Shown one piece after another: positions 15,146 to 22,968 of a stretch of DNA of 32,812 bases (the stretch's first letter is position 1; each line of letters opens with the position of its first letter). Position numbers and translations under genes: made by a program. Origin of the DNA: Ruminococcaceae bacterium OttesenSCG-928-I18 (GTDB taxonomy: Bacteria > Bacillota > Clostridia > Oscillospirales > Ruminococcaceae); assembly GCA_030266325.1 (NCBI GenBank), contig JAJDHT010000001.1:1-32812 (forward strand), in the 5' to 3' direction. The notes under the pieces are model-generated. The model ran no database searches, had not been told where the DNA came from, and worked only from the letters and a program-made list of their open reading frames with translations.

Positions 15146-16153
15146 ATGAAGGCGACGATGAAGGATGTGGCGAGACGCGCCGGCGTTTCCGTGTCCACCG
15201 TGTCCCATGTGATCAACCAGACGCGGTTTGTCAATGGCGACACCACCGAGCGCGTGCAGAAGGCCATCAAGGACTTGCATTACCAGCCCAACGACCTGGC
15301 CCGGAGTTTGCGTGTGCGTTCCACAAAAACCATTGGCATGGTGGTGGCCGACCTCAATAACGACCATTTCCTGGAGATTATCCGCGCCTGTGAAAACAAT
15401 GCGAACCGCTATGGCTACAACACCATTTTGTGCAATACCCAAGAAGACCCAAAAAAAGAGAAAATGTACCTGCAGCTTTTGCTTCAAAAACAAATCGACG
15501 GCATCATCCTCGCACCCACCTGCCAGAACCGCAGCTTTATCCGCAACATATTGGACACCAACCTCCCGCTGGTTTTCATCGACCGCTACATGAAAGATAT
15601 GGAGACCTGTTATGTGGGCGTGGACAGCTATTCTTCTTCCCGCGACGCCACGAAACGCATTTTGGATTTGGGATACCGGCGCATCGACATGCCCTACGCA
15701 CTGCGCAGCCTGTGGCCGGTGGACGACCGCATACGCGGCTTTCAGGACGCGCTGCGGGAGTATGGGATCCCCGAAGAAAACAGCGCCCTGATCGAATTCG
15801 AAGATTACGAGGACAAAACCCAAACCGTAGAGCGGTTTGAAACCTTTTATAAAGACCGCCCTCTGCCCGAGCTGCTCTTTGTGGCCGGCAACAAACTCAC
15901 CTTGGCCGCCGTGCATTTTCTGCACAAGCGCGGGGTGGATATTCCAGAAGAAACGGCTGTGGCCGGTTTTGGCAGTTTCAAATGGAACGAGGATTTCACC
16001 CCCCACCTGAGTATGGTGGAGACCCCGGTTTTTGAGATGGGGCTTCAGGCGGTAGACCTGCTGATGGAACGGATTGAAATGGGTGTGCAGGAAAACAAAA
16101 CCGTATTGCTGCCCACAAAATTCGCATGCTATCTTCCTGAGAAAAAAAACTAA
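15146..16153 (+). CDS. LacI-family transcriptional regulator (transporter-associated)
   Basis: The 335-aa protein has a standard LacI helix-turn-helix at the N-terminus (MKDVARRAGVSVSTVSHVIN) and hinge (LHYQPNDLARSLR), followed by a periplasmic-binding-protein-like sensor domain starting TIGMVVADLNNDHFLEIIRA and ending near ETPVFEMGLQAVDLLMERIE. The start at 15146 has GGAG 9 bases upstream; the Met at 15158 is a shorter alternative. It precedes the sugar ABC transporter genes on the same strand, and its own promoter carries a LacI operator (15029-15054). A monosaccharide or sugar phosphate effector is expected but not identifiable. The recognition helix differs from that of the second LacI (30212). 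Confidence 0.94.
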   Translation: MKATMKDVARRAGVSVSTVSHVINQTRFVNGDTTERVQKAIKDLHYQPNDLARSLRVRSTKTIGMVVADLNNDHFLEIIRACENNANRYGYNTILCNTQEDPKKEKMYLQLLLQKQIDGIILAPTCQNRSFIRNILDTNLPLVFIDRYMKDMETCYVGVDSYSSSRDATKRILDLGYRRIDMPYALRSLWPVDDRIRGFQDALREYGIPEENSALIEFEDYEDKTQTVERFETFYKDRPLPELLFVAGNKLTLAAVHFLHKRGVDIPEETAVAGFGSFKWNEDFTPHLSMVETPVFEMGLQAVDLLMERIEMGVQENKTVLLPTKFACYLPEKKN

Positions 16154-16179
16154 AGTTCGTTTTCCCTACCCTTGTTTCC

Positions 16180-16207
16180 TAAAGAGAGATGGCTTTTCCT
16201 CTCTTTA
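16180..16207 (+). other. Hairpin behind the first lacI gene
   Basis: TAAAGAGAG (16180-16188) and CTCTCTTTA (16199-16207) form a 9-bp stem with a 10-base loop. No U-run follows, so it is at best a weak terminator or processing site between lacI and the transporter genes. No clear promoter was found in 16154-16327. Confidence 0.35.
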
Positions 16208-16327
16208 TATGGAGTATAGGTCAGTATCCCAACCATAACGGAGGTGATGCGGCACAACGTTCTCATGATACCGGTTCAGGAAAACAGTCCGTCTATCCAT
16301 CCAAAAAGTAGTTTTAAGGAGGATCCA

Positions 16328-17665
16328 ATGAAAAAGCTAGCGATTTTTGTAAGCCTCATTATGATGCTGACACTCGCACTTGCAGGCTGCGGCGGCGGCA
16401 CAGACTCGGCCGCACCGGCTGATGGTAGTGGGGACGCCGCAGCGACCGGCACTTCGGGCGCAGGCGCCGCAGCGGCAGACACTGGCGACGCAGTGAACAT
16501 CAACCTCTGGGCTGGGTTCACAGGCGACGATGCAAAAGCAATGGAAGGCATGGTTGCCAATTTTAACGAGGAACATCCCGACATCAATGTCACATTCTAT
16601 ACGGCGCCCTGGAGCGATATGTTCACCAAATTCGCCGCCAGCTACGGCACCGATGCCGGCCCTGACGCGATCATCATGCACGCCACCGATATCCCGAACT
16701 TCGCCTCGCGCGAGATGATTGCCCCGCTGGACGATCTGACCGAACAACTCGGTGTCAGCGCCGACGATTACTCCGAAAACATCTGGACTGGCAACGGCTA
16801 TGAAGGCGTCCAGTATGGTATCCCCCTGGATTACCATCCGATGGCTGTTTTCAAAAACGTGGAACTGTTTGAAGCCGCCGGTCTTGATCCCGAAATGACC
16901 TTCGAGACCAAGGAAGACTTCCTGGCTGCCGCTGAAGCACTGACCAACGAAAACCAGCACGGCATTGCCCTGGGCGCCGAGCACGCCCACTCCATGCGTT
17001 ACTGGTACGGCCTGCTGTACCAGGCGGGCGGCGAATTCCTCACCGAGGATATGAGTGCCTCCGCTTTCAACAGCCCCGAAGGCACGGAAGCCCTGACCTT
17101 CCTGTCTGACCTGATCTTCACCCAGAAGGTCGCCCCCGAGCTGGAAGCCGACATCGACCGCGACTGGCTGAGCGGCAACGTGGCCATGGTTATTGAGGGC
17201 CCCTGGTTCGTACCTACCGCTGTGGATTCCGGTTTCGAATTCACCACCGCTCCGTTCCCGCAGATCTTTGACGAGGCCGCTGTATGGGCCGGTTCCCACA
17301 CCCTGACCCTGCCCGCCCAGTCGAACGGTGAAGACCGTGAAGCTGCTGCGATCACCCTCGTGAGCTGGATCGCAGAAAACTCCGTACAGTGGGGCATTTC
17401 CAGTGGCCAGATCCCGGCCTCCTACACTGTGCAGCAGTCCGAAGAATACACAAGCATGGACAACTACAAATACGTCAAAGCCTTTATCGACCAGGCTGAG
17501 ATCGTGCATTACGAGCCCCTGATCCCGAAGACCGCTGAAATCGGCGCAGACAACCAACTCTCCCCGATCCTCAACGGCATCTTCTCCGCCCTGAGGGGTG
17601 ACCAAACGCCTCAGGAAGCTCTGGACACCGCCGCTGGCGAAGTGGATTCAATCCTGCAGAGCTAA
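16328..17665 (+). CDS. Sugar ABC transporter substrate-binding lipoprotein
   Basis: This is a 445-aa family-1 extracellular solute-binding protein anchored to the outer face of the membrane. The ATG at 16328 follows AAGGAGG (16316-16322); the frame is open further upstream but lacks a site. The N-terminus is a lipoprotein signal (MKKLAIFVSLIMMLTLALAG) with the lipobox Cys at 21. An Ala/Gly/Thr-rich linker extends to about residue 55, before the mature domain begins INLWAGFTGDDAKAMEG. Maltose-binding-protein-like features include the Trp/Ala-rich first strand, a GIPLDYHPMAVFKN hinge, and GNVAMVIEGPWF. The ligand cannot be predicted; the operon context favours a monosaccharide or small oligosaccharide. 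Confidence 0.93.
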   Translation: MKKLAIFVSLIMMLTLALAGCGGGTDSAAPADGSGDAAATGTSGAGAAAADTGDAVNINLWAGFTGDDAKAMEGMVANFNEEHPDINVTFYTAPWSDMFTKFAASYGTDAGPDAIIMHATDIPNFASREMIAPLDDLTEQLGVSADDYSENIWTGNGYEGVQYGIPLDYHPMAVFKNVELFEAAGLDPEMTFETKEDFLAAAEALTNENQHGIALGAEHAHSMRYWYGLLYQAGGEFLTEDMSASAFNSPEGTEALTFLSDLIFTQKVAPELEADIDRDWLSGNVAMVIEGPWFVPTAVDSGFEFTTAPFPQIFDEAAVWAGSHTLTLPAQSNGEDREAAAITLVSWIAENSVQWGISSGQIPASYTVQQSEEYTSMDNYKYVKAFIDQAEIVHYEPLIPKTAEIGADNQLSPILNGIFSALRGDQTPQEALDTAAGEVDSILQS

Positions 17666-17684
17666 TTCGTTCTTACATTCATAC

Positions 17685-17718
17685 GCGGTTCGGGGAATCT
17701 TTCGATTCCCCGAACCGC
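17685..17718 (+). other. Perfect 15-bp hairpin between binding-protein and permease genes
   Basis: GCGGTTCGGGGAATC (17685-17699) and GATTCCCCGAACCGC (17704-17718) pair perfectly around a TTTC loop. No U-tract follows (CCCCTATTCG), so it is not a standard terminator. Such hairpins after binding-protein genes protect the upstream mRNA from 3' exonucleases and give more binding protein than permease. Confidence 0.85.
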
Positions 17719-17754
17719 CCCCTATTCGTTGGTGATTGCTGAGGGAGGTACCCC

Positions 17755-18684
17755 ATGGGGAGCAAAGCGAGTAAACAGGATATACCTAAATGGCGTAGGA
17801 GTACGGGTACCCTGCTTCTGTTCATTCTGCCTTTTTTCATTCTTCTTTTTGTCTTTAAAATTCTGCCCATATTTCTGAATTTCTATTACAGCCTTTTTGA
17901 AATGGATCTTGTGAAAACCACAGGGTTTGTCGGCTTTGAAAACTATAAGACTCTTTTTAACGACCCTCATTTTTACCGGGTGATCCGTAATACTTTCCAG
18001 TATCTGCTCTATGTCGGCCCGGTCAATGTCGTTTTCGGCTTTTTGCTGGCCCTGCTGCTCAACACAAAACTCAAGGGCCGCATCATCGCCCGCACCGCCG
18101 TGTTCATGCCCTATGTCCTGATGATCACGGTCATCGGCATCGTGTGGCGCTGGCTGCTGGACGGACAACACGGCCTGATCAACCAAATACTGGGTATGGT
18201 CGGCATCGGCCCCATCAACTGGCTTACGCAGGAGAGCACGGCCATGCTGGGCGTTGCCATCGCCTCGATCTGGTGGACGATCGGATATAATATGATCATC
18301 TACCTCGCCGCGCTGCAGGACATCCCGAAAGACCTGCTGGAAGCCGCCAGCATTGACGGCGCGGGACCGTTGCGCAAGCTGTTCAGTATTACGATTCCGC
18401 TTGTGAAGAATACAACCTTCTTCGTGGTGATAACAACCGTTATTTATTCCATGCAGATGTTTGGCCAGGTGTATGTCATGACGGGCGGAGGCCCCAACTA
18501 CAGCACCTTGTCTTTTGTGCAGTATCTGTATATCAAGGGTTTCCGCGAGTTCAAACTCGGGTATGCCTCTACCATCGGTGTGATGCTGTTCCTCATTATC
18601 CTGGTTCTCTCGGCTATCGTTTTCCTGCTGTTTATGGACAGGGACAAGACGAAAAAGCTTGCCAAGGGAAAGGGGGATGAATGA
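17755..18684 (+). CDS. Sugar ABC transporter permease, MalF type
   Basis: This is a 309-aa integral membrane subunit. About six hydrophobic segments are visible, the first at residues about 19-43 (LLLFILPFFILLFVFKIL). The cytoplasmic EAA loop, which contacts the ATPase, is seen as DIPKDLLEAASIDGAGPLRK near residues 183-202. GGGAGG precedes the ATG. The stop overlaps the next permease gene by 4 bases. A characteristic GGGPNYST motif lies near 245. It belongs to the carbohydrate uptake class 1 family and pairs with the 18681 product. No ATPase gene lies in the window. Confidence 0.94.
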   Translation: MGSKASKQDIPKWRRSTGTLLLFILPFFILLFVFKILPIFLNFYYSLFEMDLVKTTGFVGFENYKTLFNDPHFYRVIRNTFQYLLYVGPVNVVFGFLLALLLNTKLKGRIIARTAVFMPYVLMITVIGIVWRWLLDGQHGLINQILGMVGIGPINWLTQESTAMLGVAIASIWWTIGYNMIIYLAALQDIPKDLLEAASIDGAGPLRKLFSITIPLVKNTTFFVVITTVIYSMQMFGQVYVMTGGGPNYSTLSFVQYLYIKGFREFKLGYASTIGVMLFLIILVLSAIVFLLFMDRDKTKKLAKGKGDE

Positions 18685-19550
18685 TGGAGACTGCAGAAAT
18701 CAATAAGAAAAAGCATCATTTCACTTTCGGAAAACTTATTTTATACATTGTTCTTATCGTCCTGACGGTCGCCGCTTTCCTGCCCCTCTTCTGGATTCTC
18801 TCCACCTCTTTCAAAGAGATGCAGGAGATTTTCACCAATGAGATTGTCTGGATTCCCGAAAATCCCACTTTAGAAAACTATCAACGGGCCTTCGAAGCCT
18901 ATCCGCTTGTGGAGTGGATGCGCAACAGCATCCTCGTCACCGTCTGGACCATCCTTCTCTCCAGCATCTTCTACATCATGCCTGCCTATGCGCTGGCAAA
19001 GATGGAGTTTAAGCTCAAGCCCCTGCTGATGGTCCTGATGCTTGCCACCATCATGATCCCCAAAGAGCTCTCGGCGATTCCGGTGTACAAAATGGTGCGC
19101 GCTGTCAATTTGATGGATACGACGGCCTCGGTCATCATCCCGCAGGTCAGTGAGGCCATCGGCGTCTTCCTGCTGGTGCAGTTCTTCCGCTCGATCCCAG
19201 ATGAACTGATTGAGGCGTCCCTGCTGGACGGCGCTCATCACTGGAAAATCCTTTGGCGGATTTTCGTGCCGCTCTCGGGCCCGGCTGTCTCCGTCATGAT
19301 CATCCTGACTTTCGTCAACTCCTGGAACAACTTCTTCTGGCCTTTGCTTGTCACCTTCTCGGAGGCTTCGATGACGCTACCGGTAGGTATGTCCACCATC
19401 ATGGCCAGTTACTCGGAGGCGAGCGCCGCAAGGCAATATGGCTTACTCATGGCGATGTCCGTCATTGCGTCCCTGCCCACGGTGATTGTCTTCCTCGCCT
19501 TGCAAAACAAATTTGTAGAGGCCGTCACCTCCAGCAGCATCAAGGGTTAA
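18681..19550 (+). CDS. Sugar ABC transporter permease, MalG type
   Basis: This is a 289-aa membrane protein whose start overlaps the stop of the MalF-type gene. Two adjacent ATGs (18681, 18684) are possible. The first transmembrane segment is at about 20-40 (LILYIVLIVLTVAAFLPLFW), followed by the MalG-typical LSTSFKEMQEIF. The EAA loop SIPDELIEASLLDGAHHWKI is near residue 172-191, and VGMSTIMASYSEASAAR lies near the end. It forms a heterodimeric channel with the preceding permease. The ATPase is probably a shared MsmX-like protein encoded elsewhere. Confidence 0.94.
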   Translation: MMETAEINKKKHHFTFGKLILYIVLIVLTVAAFLPLFWILSTSFKEMQEIFTNEIVWIPENPTLENYQRAFEAYPLVEWMRNSILVTVWTILLSSIFYIMPAYALAKMEFKLKPLLMVLMLATIMIPKELSAIPVYKMVRAVNLMDTTASVIIPQVSEAIGVFLLVQFFRSIPDELIEASLLDGAHHWKILWRIFVPLSGPAVSVMIILTFVNSWNNFFWPLLVTFSEASMTLPVGMSTIMASYSEASAARQYGLLMAMSVIASLPTVIVFLALQNKFVEAVTSSSIKG

Positions 19551-19617
19551 TACCAATTTCAAGCAGACTTATGACACTCCTAACGGTCGTTGTCATTCCC
19601 TTGTTTTCAATTGGTAT
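19550..19617 (+). other. Nested inverted repeats before the cupin gene
   Basis: Outer arms ATACCAATT (19550-19558) and AATTGGTAT (19609-19617) enclose inner arms ATGACA (19571-19576) and TGTCAT (19591-19596) around a small AACGGTCGTT palindrome. The transcript could fold into one long interrupted hairpin. No U-run follows, and the ribosome binding site GGGAGG is at 19631. It may be a processing or regulatory structure separating permease and enzyme genes, or simply chance. Confidence 0.4.
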
Positions 19618-19643
19618 ATATACACAGTCGGGAGGCTTGTTGA

Positions 19644-20846
19644 ATGAAAGACCAAACGCAGATAATCTCTGATTTTATCAAGGGCTCAAACGGGCTTTTG
19701 AAGTTGCGTCCCGCATTTGTCGCGCACGATTTCCTTCCCCCGGGCAAGCGGCTGGGTCTGAAGGAAGAGGAATATAACGCCGGAAAACGTGGTTTTTATT
19801 GCGAGCGCTGGTTCTGTTCCGAGACCCACGCCGTTCACGAGCAGGACGTGCCGGGCGAGGGTATCAGCGCCCTCGAAATTCCCGGCGAAAACATCCTGCT
19901 CACCGAGGCCCTGGAGACAAACGGCGCCGAAATTCTGGGCGAAGCCTACTATAAAAAACACGGGTGCCTTGACCGGCTTGCCAAGATTTTTGACTTTGGC
20001 ACGCGCCTATTCATGCATATCCACCAGAAGGCGGAGAACCTGGACGCGGACAAAAACCCAAAGGACGAAGCCTACCATTTCCTCGACGCACCCATGGGGC
20101 CCCATCCCGAAAGTTTTTTCGGTGTGCAGCGGTTCCTCGTGGAAAACAACATGCAGTATGACTACTTCCTGCCCCTGATGCAAAAATGGGAGGGAGGCGA
20201 AGAGGAGATCCTCAAATATTCACAGGCGTTCCTCAACGTCCCGGGCGAGGGCTTTTTCCTCGATTCGGGTATCCTGCACGCACCGGGCAGCGCACTGACC
20301 ATGGAATTACAGGAGTCTTCCGACGTAGGTGCCATCTTCCAACCCGTCGTGAGTGGTTACAAAATCTCAAAAAGCATGCTGGCCAAAGACGTGCCGCAGG
20401 CGGAGATTGAAAAATACGGCGAAGAGCTGGCCGCCCTACATCAGGTGGACTGGGAGGCCAGCGGGGACCCCGAGTTCTTCAAAAAACGGCACCTCTTCCC
20501 CCGCAAGGTGGAAGAGACCGCCCAGGGCGAAGTTTTCGAAGAGTGGATCTATTATGGCACGCCCAAATTTTCTGGTAAGCGCCTGCTTTTGAAACCGGGC
20601 CAAACCTTCCTCAGCAAGGAGCCCGGCGTGCACAACCTGTTCATCTGGCACGGGGAAGTGGACATCGACGGCGTTCGCATGAAGGCGGGGGCGGTAGACC
20701 TCGAGCACTGCGACGACGAGCTGCTTGTCACCCATGAGCGTGCCCTGCAGGGCTACACGGTCAAAAACACCGGCGACGAAGAGGTAGCTCTCTACAAATT
20801 CTTCGGGCCCGACATCCACATGCAGACCCCAAGCACAGGATACTGA
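19644..20846 (+). CDS. Class I phosphomannose isomerase-like cupin protein
   Basis: The 400-aa protein resembles class I mannose-6-phosphate isomerases at the metal site. FGTRLFMHIHQK corresponds to the family SIQVHP motif (with His in place of the Gln ligand), KDEAYHFLDAP to GKTEMWYI (metal Glu), and SGILHAPGSALTMELQESSD to GTVHAIG...EIQQSSD (metal His). The N-terminus and the C-terminal second cupin (FLSKEPGVHNLFIWHGEVDIDG) are divergent. GGAGG with 8-base spacing precedes the ATG. It lies between transporter and aldolase genes, so it plausibly isomerises the imported aldose or its phosphate to a ketose. It is not a canonical ManA; the substrate is unknown. Confidence 0.78.
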   Translation: MKDQTQIISDFIKGSNGLLKLRPAFVAHDFLPPGKRLGLKEEEYNAGKRGFYCERWFCSETHAVHEQDVPGEGISALEIPGENILLTEALETNGAEILGEAYYKKHGCLDRLAKIFDFGTRLFMHIHQKAENLDADKNPKDEAYHFLDAPMGPHPESFFGVQRFLVENNMQYDYFLPLMQKWEGGEEEILKYSQAFLNVPGEGFFLDSGILHAPGSALTMELQESSDVGAIFQPVVSGYKISKSMLAKDVPQAEIEKYGEELAALHQVDWEASGDPEFFKKRHLFPRKVEETAQGEVFEEWIYYGTPKFSGKRLLLKPGQTFLSKEPGVHNLFIWHGEVDIDGVRMKAGAVDLEHCDDELLVTHERALQGYTVKNTGDEEVALYKFFGPDIHMQTPSTGY

Positions 20847-20877
20847 GAGGCGTATGCCCTTTTGAATGGAGGAAGAG

Positions 20878-21726
20878 ATGATACTTGTACCTTTTGGATA
20901 CATGCTGCAACAAGCGGCCAAAGGCGGCTATGCCATACCGGCCTTCAACGTCGTGAACATGGAGACCATCCAGGCTGTGGTGCGTGCGGCGGAACTTGAA
21001 AAATCTCCGCTGATCGTGCAGCTTTTCCGTGAAGACCTGCAGTTCGCCGGGGCGGACTACATGGTGGCCATGACACAGGTGGCCGCGGCGAACAGCAGCA
21101 TGCCCGTCGCTTTGAGCCTGGACCACGGGCACAACTTCGAGCAGGCAAAGCTCTGTGTGGACTCGGGCTTTTCGGGCGTCATGATCGACCTCTCGAGCGA
21201 CGATTTTGACACCAACGTCAGGGCCACCCAGGAGGTTGTGGCCTATGCCCACGAGCGGGGCGTTTCGGTGGAGGCCGAGCTGGGCACCATTTTTGATGCG
21301 GACGAACCCGCAGAGGTGCGCTCTTCGGGCATGACCGACCCCGAGCAGGCCCGAGAGTTTGTGCTGCGCACCGAGGTGGACGCGTTGGCTATCTCTATCG
21401 GCACAGCGCACGGACTTTACTCTTCCACCCCCAAGATTGACTTTGCCCTGGCCAAAACCATCGTCGAAAAGACCCCCTGCCCTATCGTTGTGCACGGCGG
21501 TTCCAACACGCCCGACGACGATATCGCAGAGCTTGTCCGCCTGGGTGTCTCGAAGATCAACGTAGGCACCGACCTTGTAATGGCCTTCAACGACGGTGTC
21601 ATTGCGGCCTACGAAAAGAATGGGCGGACGGCCCAGCTGCGCGACATCACACGGGAGGGCCGCGATGCATTGATCGAGATGGCGCGGCATAAAATCCAGG
21701 TTTTCAACCGCCACCGCAAAGTGTAA
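20878..21726 (+). CDS. Class II ketose-bisphosphate aldolase, second copy
   Basis: I prefer the ATG at 20878 (GGAGG at 20868-20872, 5-base spacing) over the one at 20866, which overlaps that site. The 282-aa protein starts MILVPFGYMLQQAAKGGYA, with IPAFNVVNMETIQA, the metal and catalytic LSLDHGHNFEQA, VEAELGTIFD, ISIGTAHGLYSS, VVHGGSNT and KINVGTDL. It differs from the 7166-8023 copy at many positions (LDHGHN against LDHSPT), suggesting different substrates. It is the last gene of the transporter unit and is followed by a strong terminator. Expected products are dihydroxyacetone phosphate and an aldehyde or aldehyde phosphate. Confidence 0.92.
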   Translation: MILVPFGYMLQQAAKGGYAIPAFNVVNMETIQAVVRAAELEKSPLIVQLFREDLQFAGADYMVAMTQVAAANSSMPVALSLDHGHNFEQAKLCVDSGFSGVMIDLSSDDFDTNVRATQEVVAYAHERGVSVEAELGTIFDADEPAEVRSSGMTDPEQAREFVLRTEVDALAISIGTAHGLYSSTPKIDFALAKTIVEKTPCPIVVHGGSNTPDDDIAELVRLGVSKINVGTDLVMAFNDGVIAAYEKNGRTAQLRDITREGRDALIEMARHKIQVFNRHRKV

Positions 21727-21745
21727 TCACATCCTAATGCTCCCC

Positions 21746-21775
21746 ACACACCCCTTTTTAGGGGTGTGTTTTTTT
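21746..21775 (+). terminator. Rho-independent terminator of the transporter-aldolase unit
   Basis: ACACACCCC (21746-21754) and GGGGTGTGT (21761-21769) form a 9-bp stem with a TTTTTA loop, followed by a run of seven T residues. It lies 20 bases after the aldolase stop. Confidence 0.93.
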
Positions 21776-21905
21776 GCCATTGTACGCCTGCCCTCCAAGA
21801 CGGAACCCCTTCTCCCTTTGGGGCAGCGTTATCCCCCTGCAAAAAAAGGACTTTTCTTATATAAATTAGACAAAAACCGGACGCAATTCTCTCTGTTTTG
21901 CCTTT

Positions 21906-21944
21906 GCGAAATCGGTTGCGCAATCGATTTCGCTATGGTATTAT
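21906..21944 (+). promoter_or_regulatory. LacI-type operator fused to the promoter of the E1-E2-E3 operon
   Basis: Positions 21906-21933 form a 28-base near-palindrome: GCGAAATCGGTTGC against GCAATCGATTTCGC, one mismatch. The -35 TTGCGC (21916-21921) sits at its centre, and the -10 TATTAT (21939-21944) follows at 17 bases. Two CG-centred LacI-like sites, AATCGGTT and AATCGATT, are 12 bases apart, as at 15029-15054. The mismatch and the -35 are in the same relative place in both operators. The rest of 21776-21905 shows no further feature. Confidence 0.78.
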
Positions 21945-21993
21945 GAAACTACAACGTCCCGGGAGGAGCCAAAGGGGCAAAGGAGGCTGAAGG

Positions 21994-22968
21994 ATGAAGA
22001 GAAAAAAGACGGATTTGCTGCGCATCTATGAGATGATGCACCGCATTCGGAAATTCGAGTTTCAGGCGCTGGATTTCAACGCCCAGGGTCTGGTCGGGGG
22101 GTCTATCCACCTGTACATCGGCGAGGAGGCCATTGCCTCCACTGTGGGGCATATCCTGCGGGACGACGACTATATTTGCAGCACCCACCGCGGGCACGGG
22201 CACGTGCTGGGCAAAGGCGTGGCCAGCGACGCCGCCATGGCCGAGATTTTGGGCAAGGAGACCGGCAGTTGCAGAGGGCGCGGCGGCTCGATGCACATCG
22301 CCGACCGCGACAAGGGTGTGCTGGGCGCCAACGGAATCGTGGGCGGGGGCATTCCCTGTGCGGCGGGCGCGGCCCTCAGCATCCGGATGCGCGGCACCGA
22401 CCAGGTCTCGATTGCCTATTTCGGGGACGGCGCGGCCAACGAGGGCGCCTTTCACGAGGCGATGAACGTGGCGGCGCTGTGGAACCTGCCCATGGTGTTC
22501 ATCTGCGAAAACAACCTGTACGGTATGACGGTATCCATCAACGAGAGCTCGAAGGAGCATGACATTTACAAGCGTGCCGCGGGGTACGGCATGCCCGGGG
22601 AAAAGGCCGACGGCAATGATGTTCTGGCCGTATACGACCTGGCCGAAAAGGCCATTGACCGCGCCCGCAGCGGCGGCGGCCCCTCCCTAATCGAGTTCAA
22701 AACCTACCGCTGGCGCGGTCACTGGGAGGGCGACCCCCTGAACTACCGCACCGAGAAGGAACTGACCGACTGGAAGAAGAAAGACCCCATCCCACGGTTC
22801 GAGAAAGTGTTGATGAAGGACTATAAGCTCACACGCACGGAACTGGATACAATAGAACAAAAGATGACCGAGGAGATTGAGGCGGCGGCGAAGTTTGCGC
22901 TCGAGAGCCCCTACCCCGACCCCTCCACGGTGATGGACGACGTGTTTACCGAAACGGGGGTGAAATAA
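21994..22968 (+). CDS. Thiamine-diphosphate dehydrogenase E1 alpha, acetoin-dehydrogenase type
   Basis: E1 alpha and beta together decarboxylate a 2-oxoacid, or cleave acetoin, on thiamine diphosphate and pass the acyl group to lipoyl-E2. AAAGGAGG precedes the ATG with 7-base spacing. The 324-aa protein shows HRGHGHVLGKG at 65-75, GRGGSMHIAD, GANGIVGGGIP at 111-121, and the thiamine-binding motif GDGAANEGAFHEAMN (from 144) ending in ENN at 172-174. TYRWRGHWEGDP near the end is typical of the AcoA branch. Acetoin is therefore a better guess than pyruvate, but an acetoin-like deoxyketose or branched 2-oxoacid is possible. Confidence 0.9.
   Translation: MKRKKTDLLRIYEMMHRIRKFEFQALDFNAQGLVGGSIHLYIGEEAIASTVGHILRDDDYICSTHRGHGHVLGKGVASDAAMAEILGKETGSCRGRGGSMHIADRDKGVLGANGIVGGGIPCAAGAALSIRMRGTDQVSIAYFGDGAANEGAFHEAMNVAALWNLPMVFICENNLYGMTVSINESSKEHDIYKRAAGYGMPGEKADGNDVLAVYDLAEKAIDRARSGGGPSLIEFKTYRWRGHWEGDPLNYRTEKELTDWKKKDPIPRFEKVLMKDYKLTRTELDTIEQKMTEEIEAAAKFALESPYPDPSTVMDDVFTETGVK

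Noticed and set aside
16337-17605. Minus-strand open frame of 422 codons opposite the binding-protein gene
   Set aside because: The plus strand encodes a lipoprotein with lipobox and family motifs; the antisense is a shadow.
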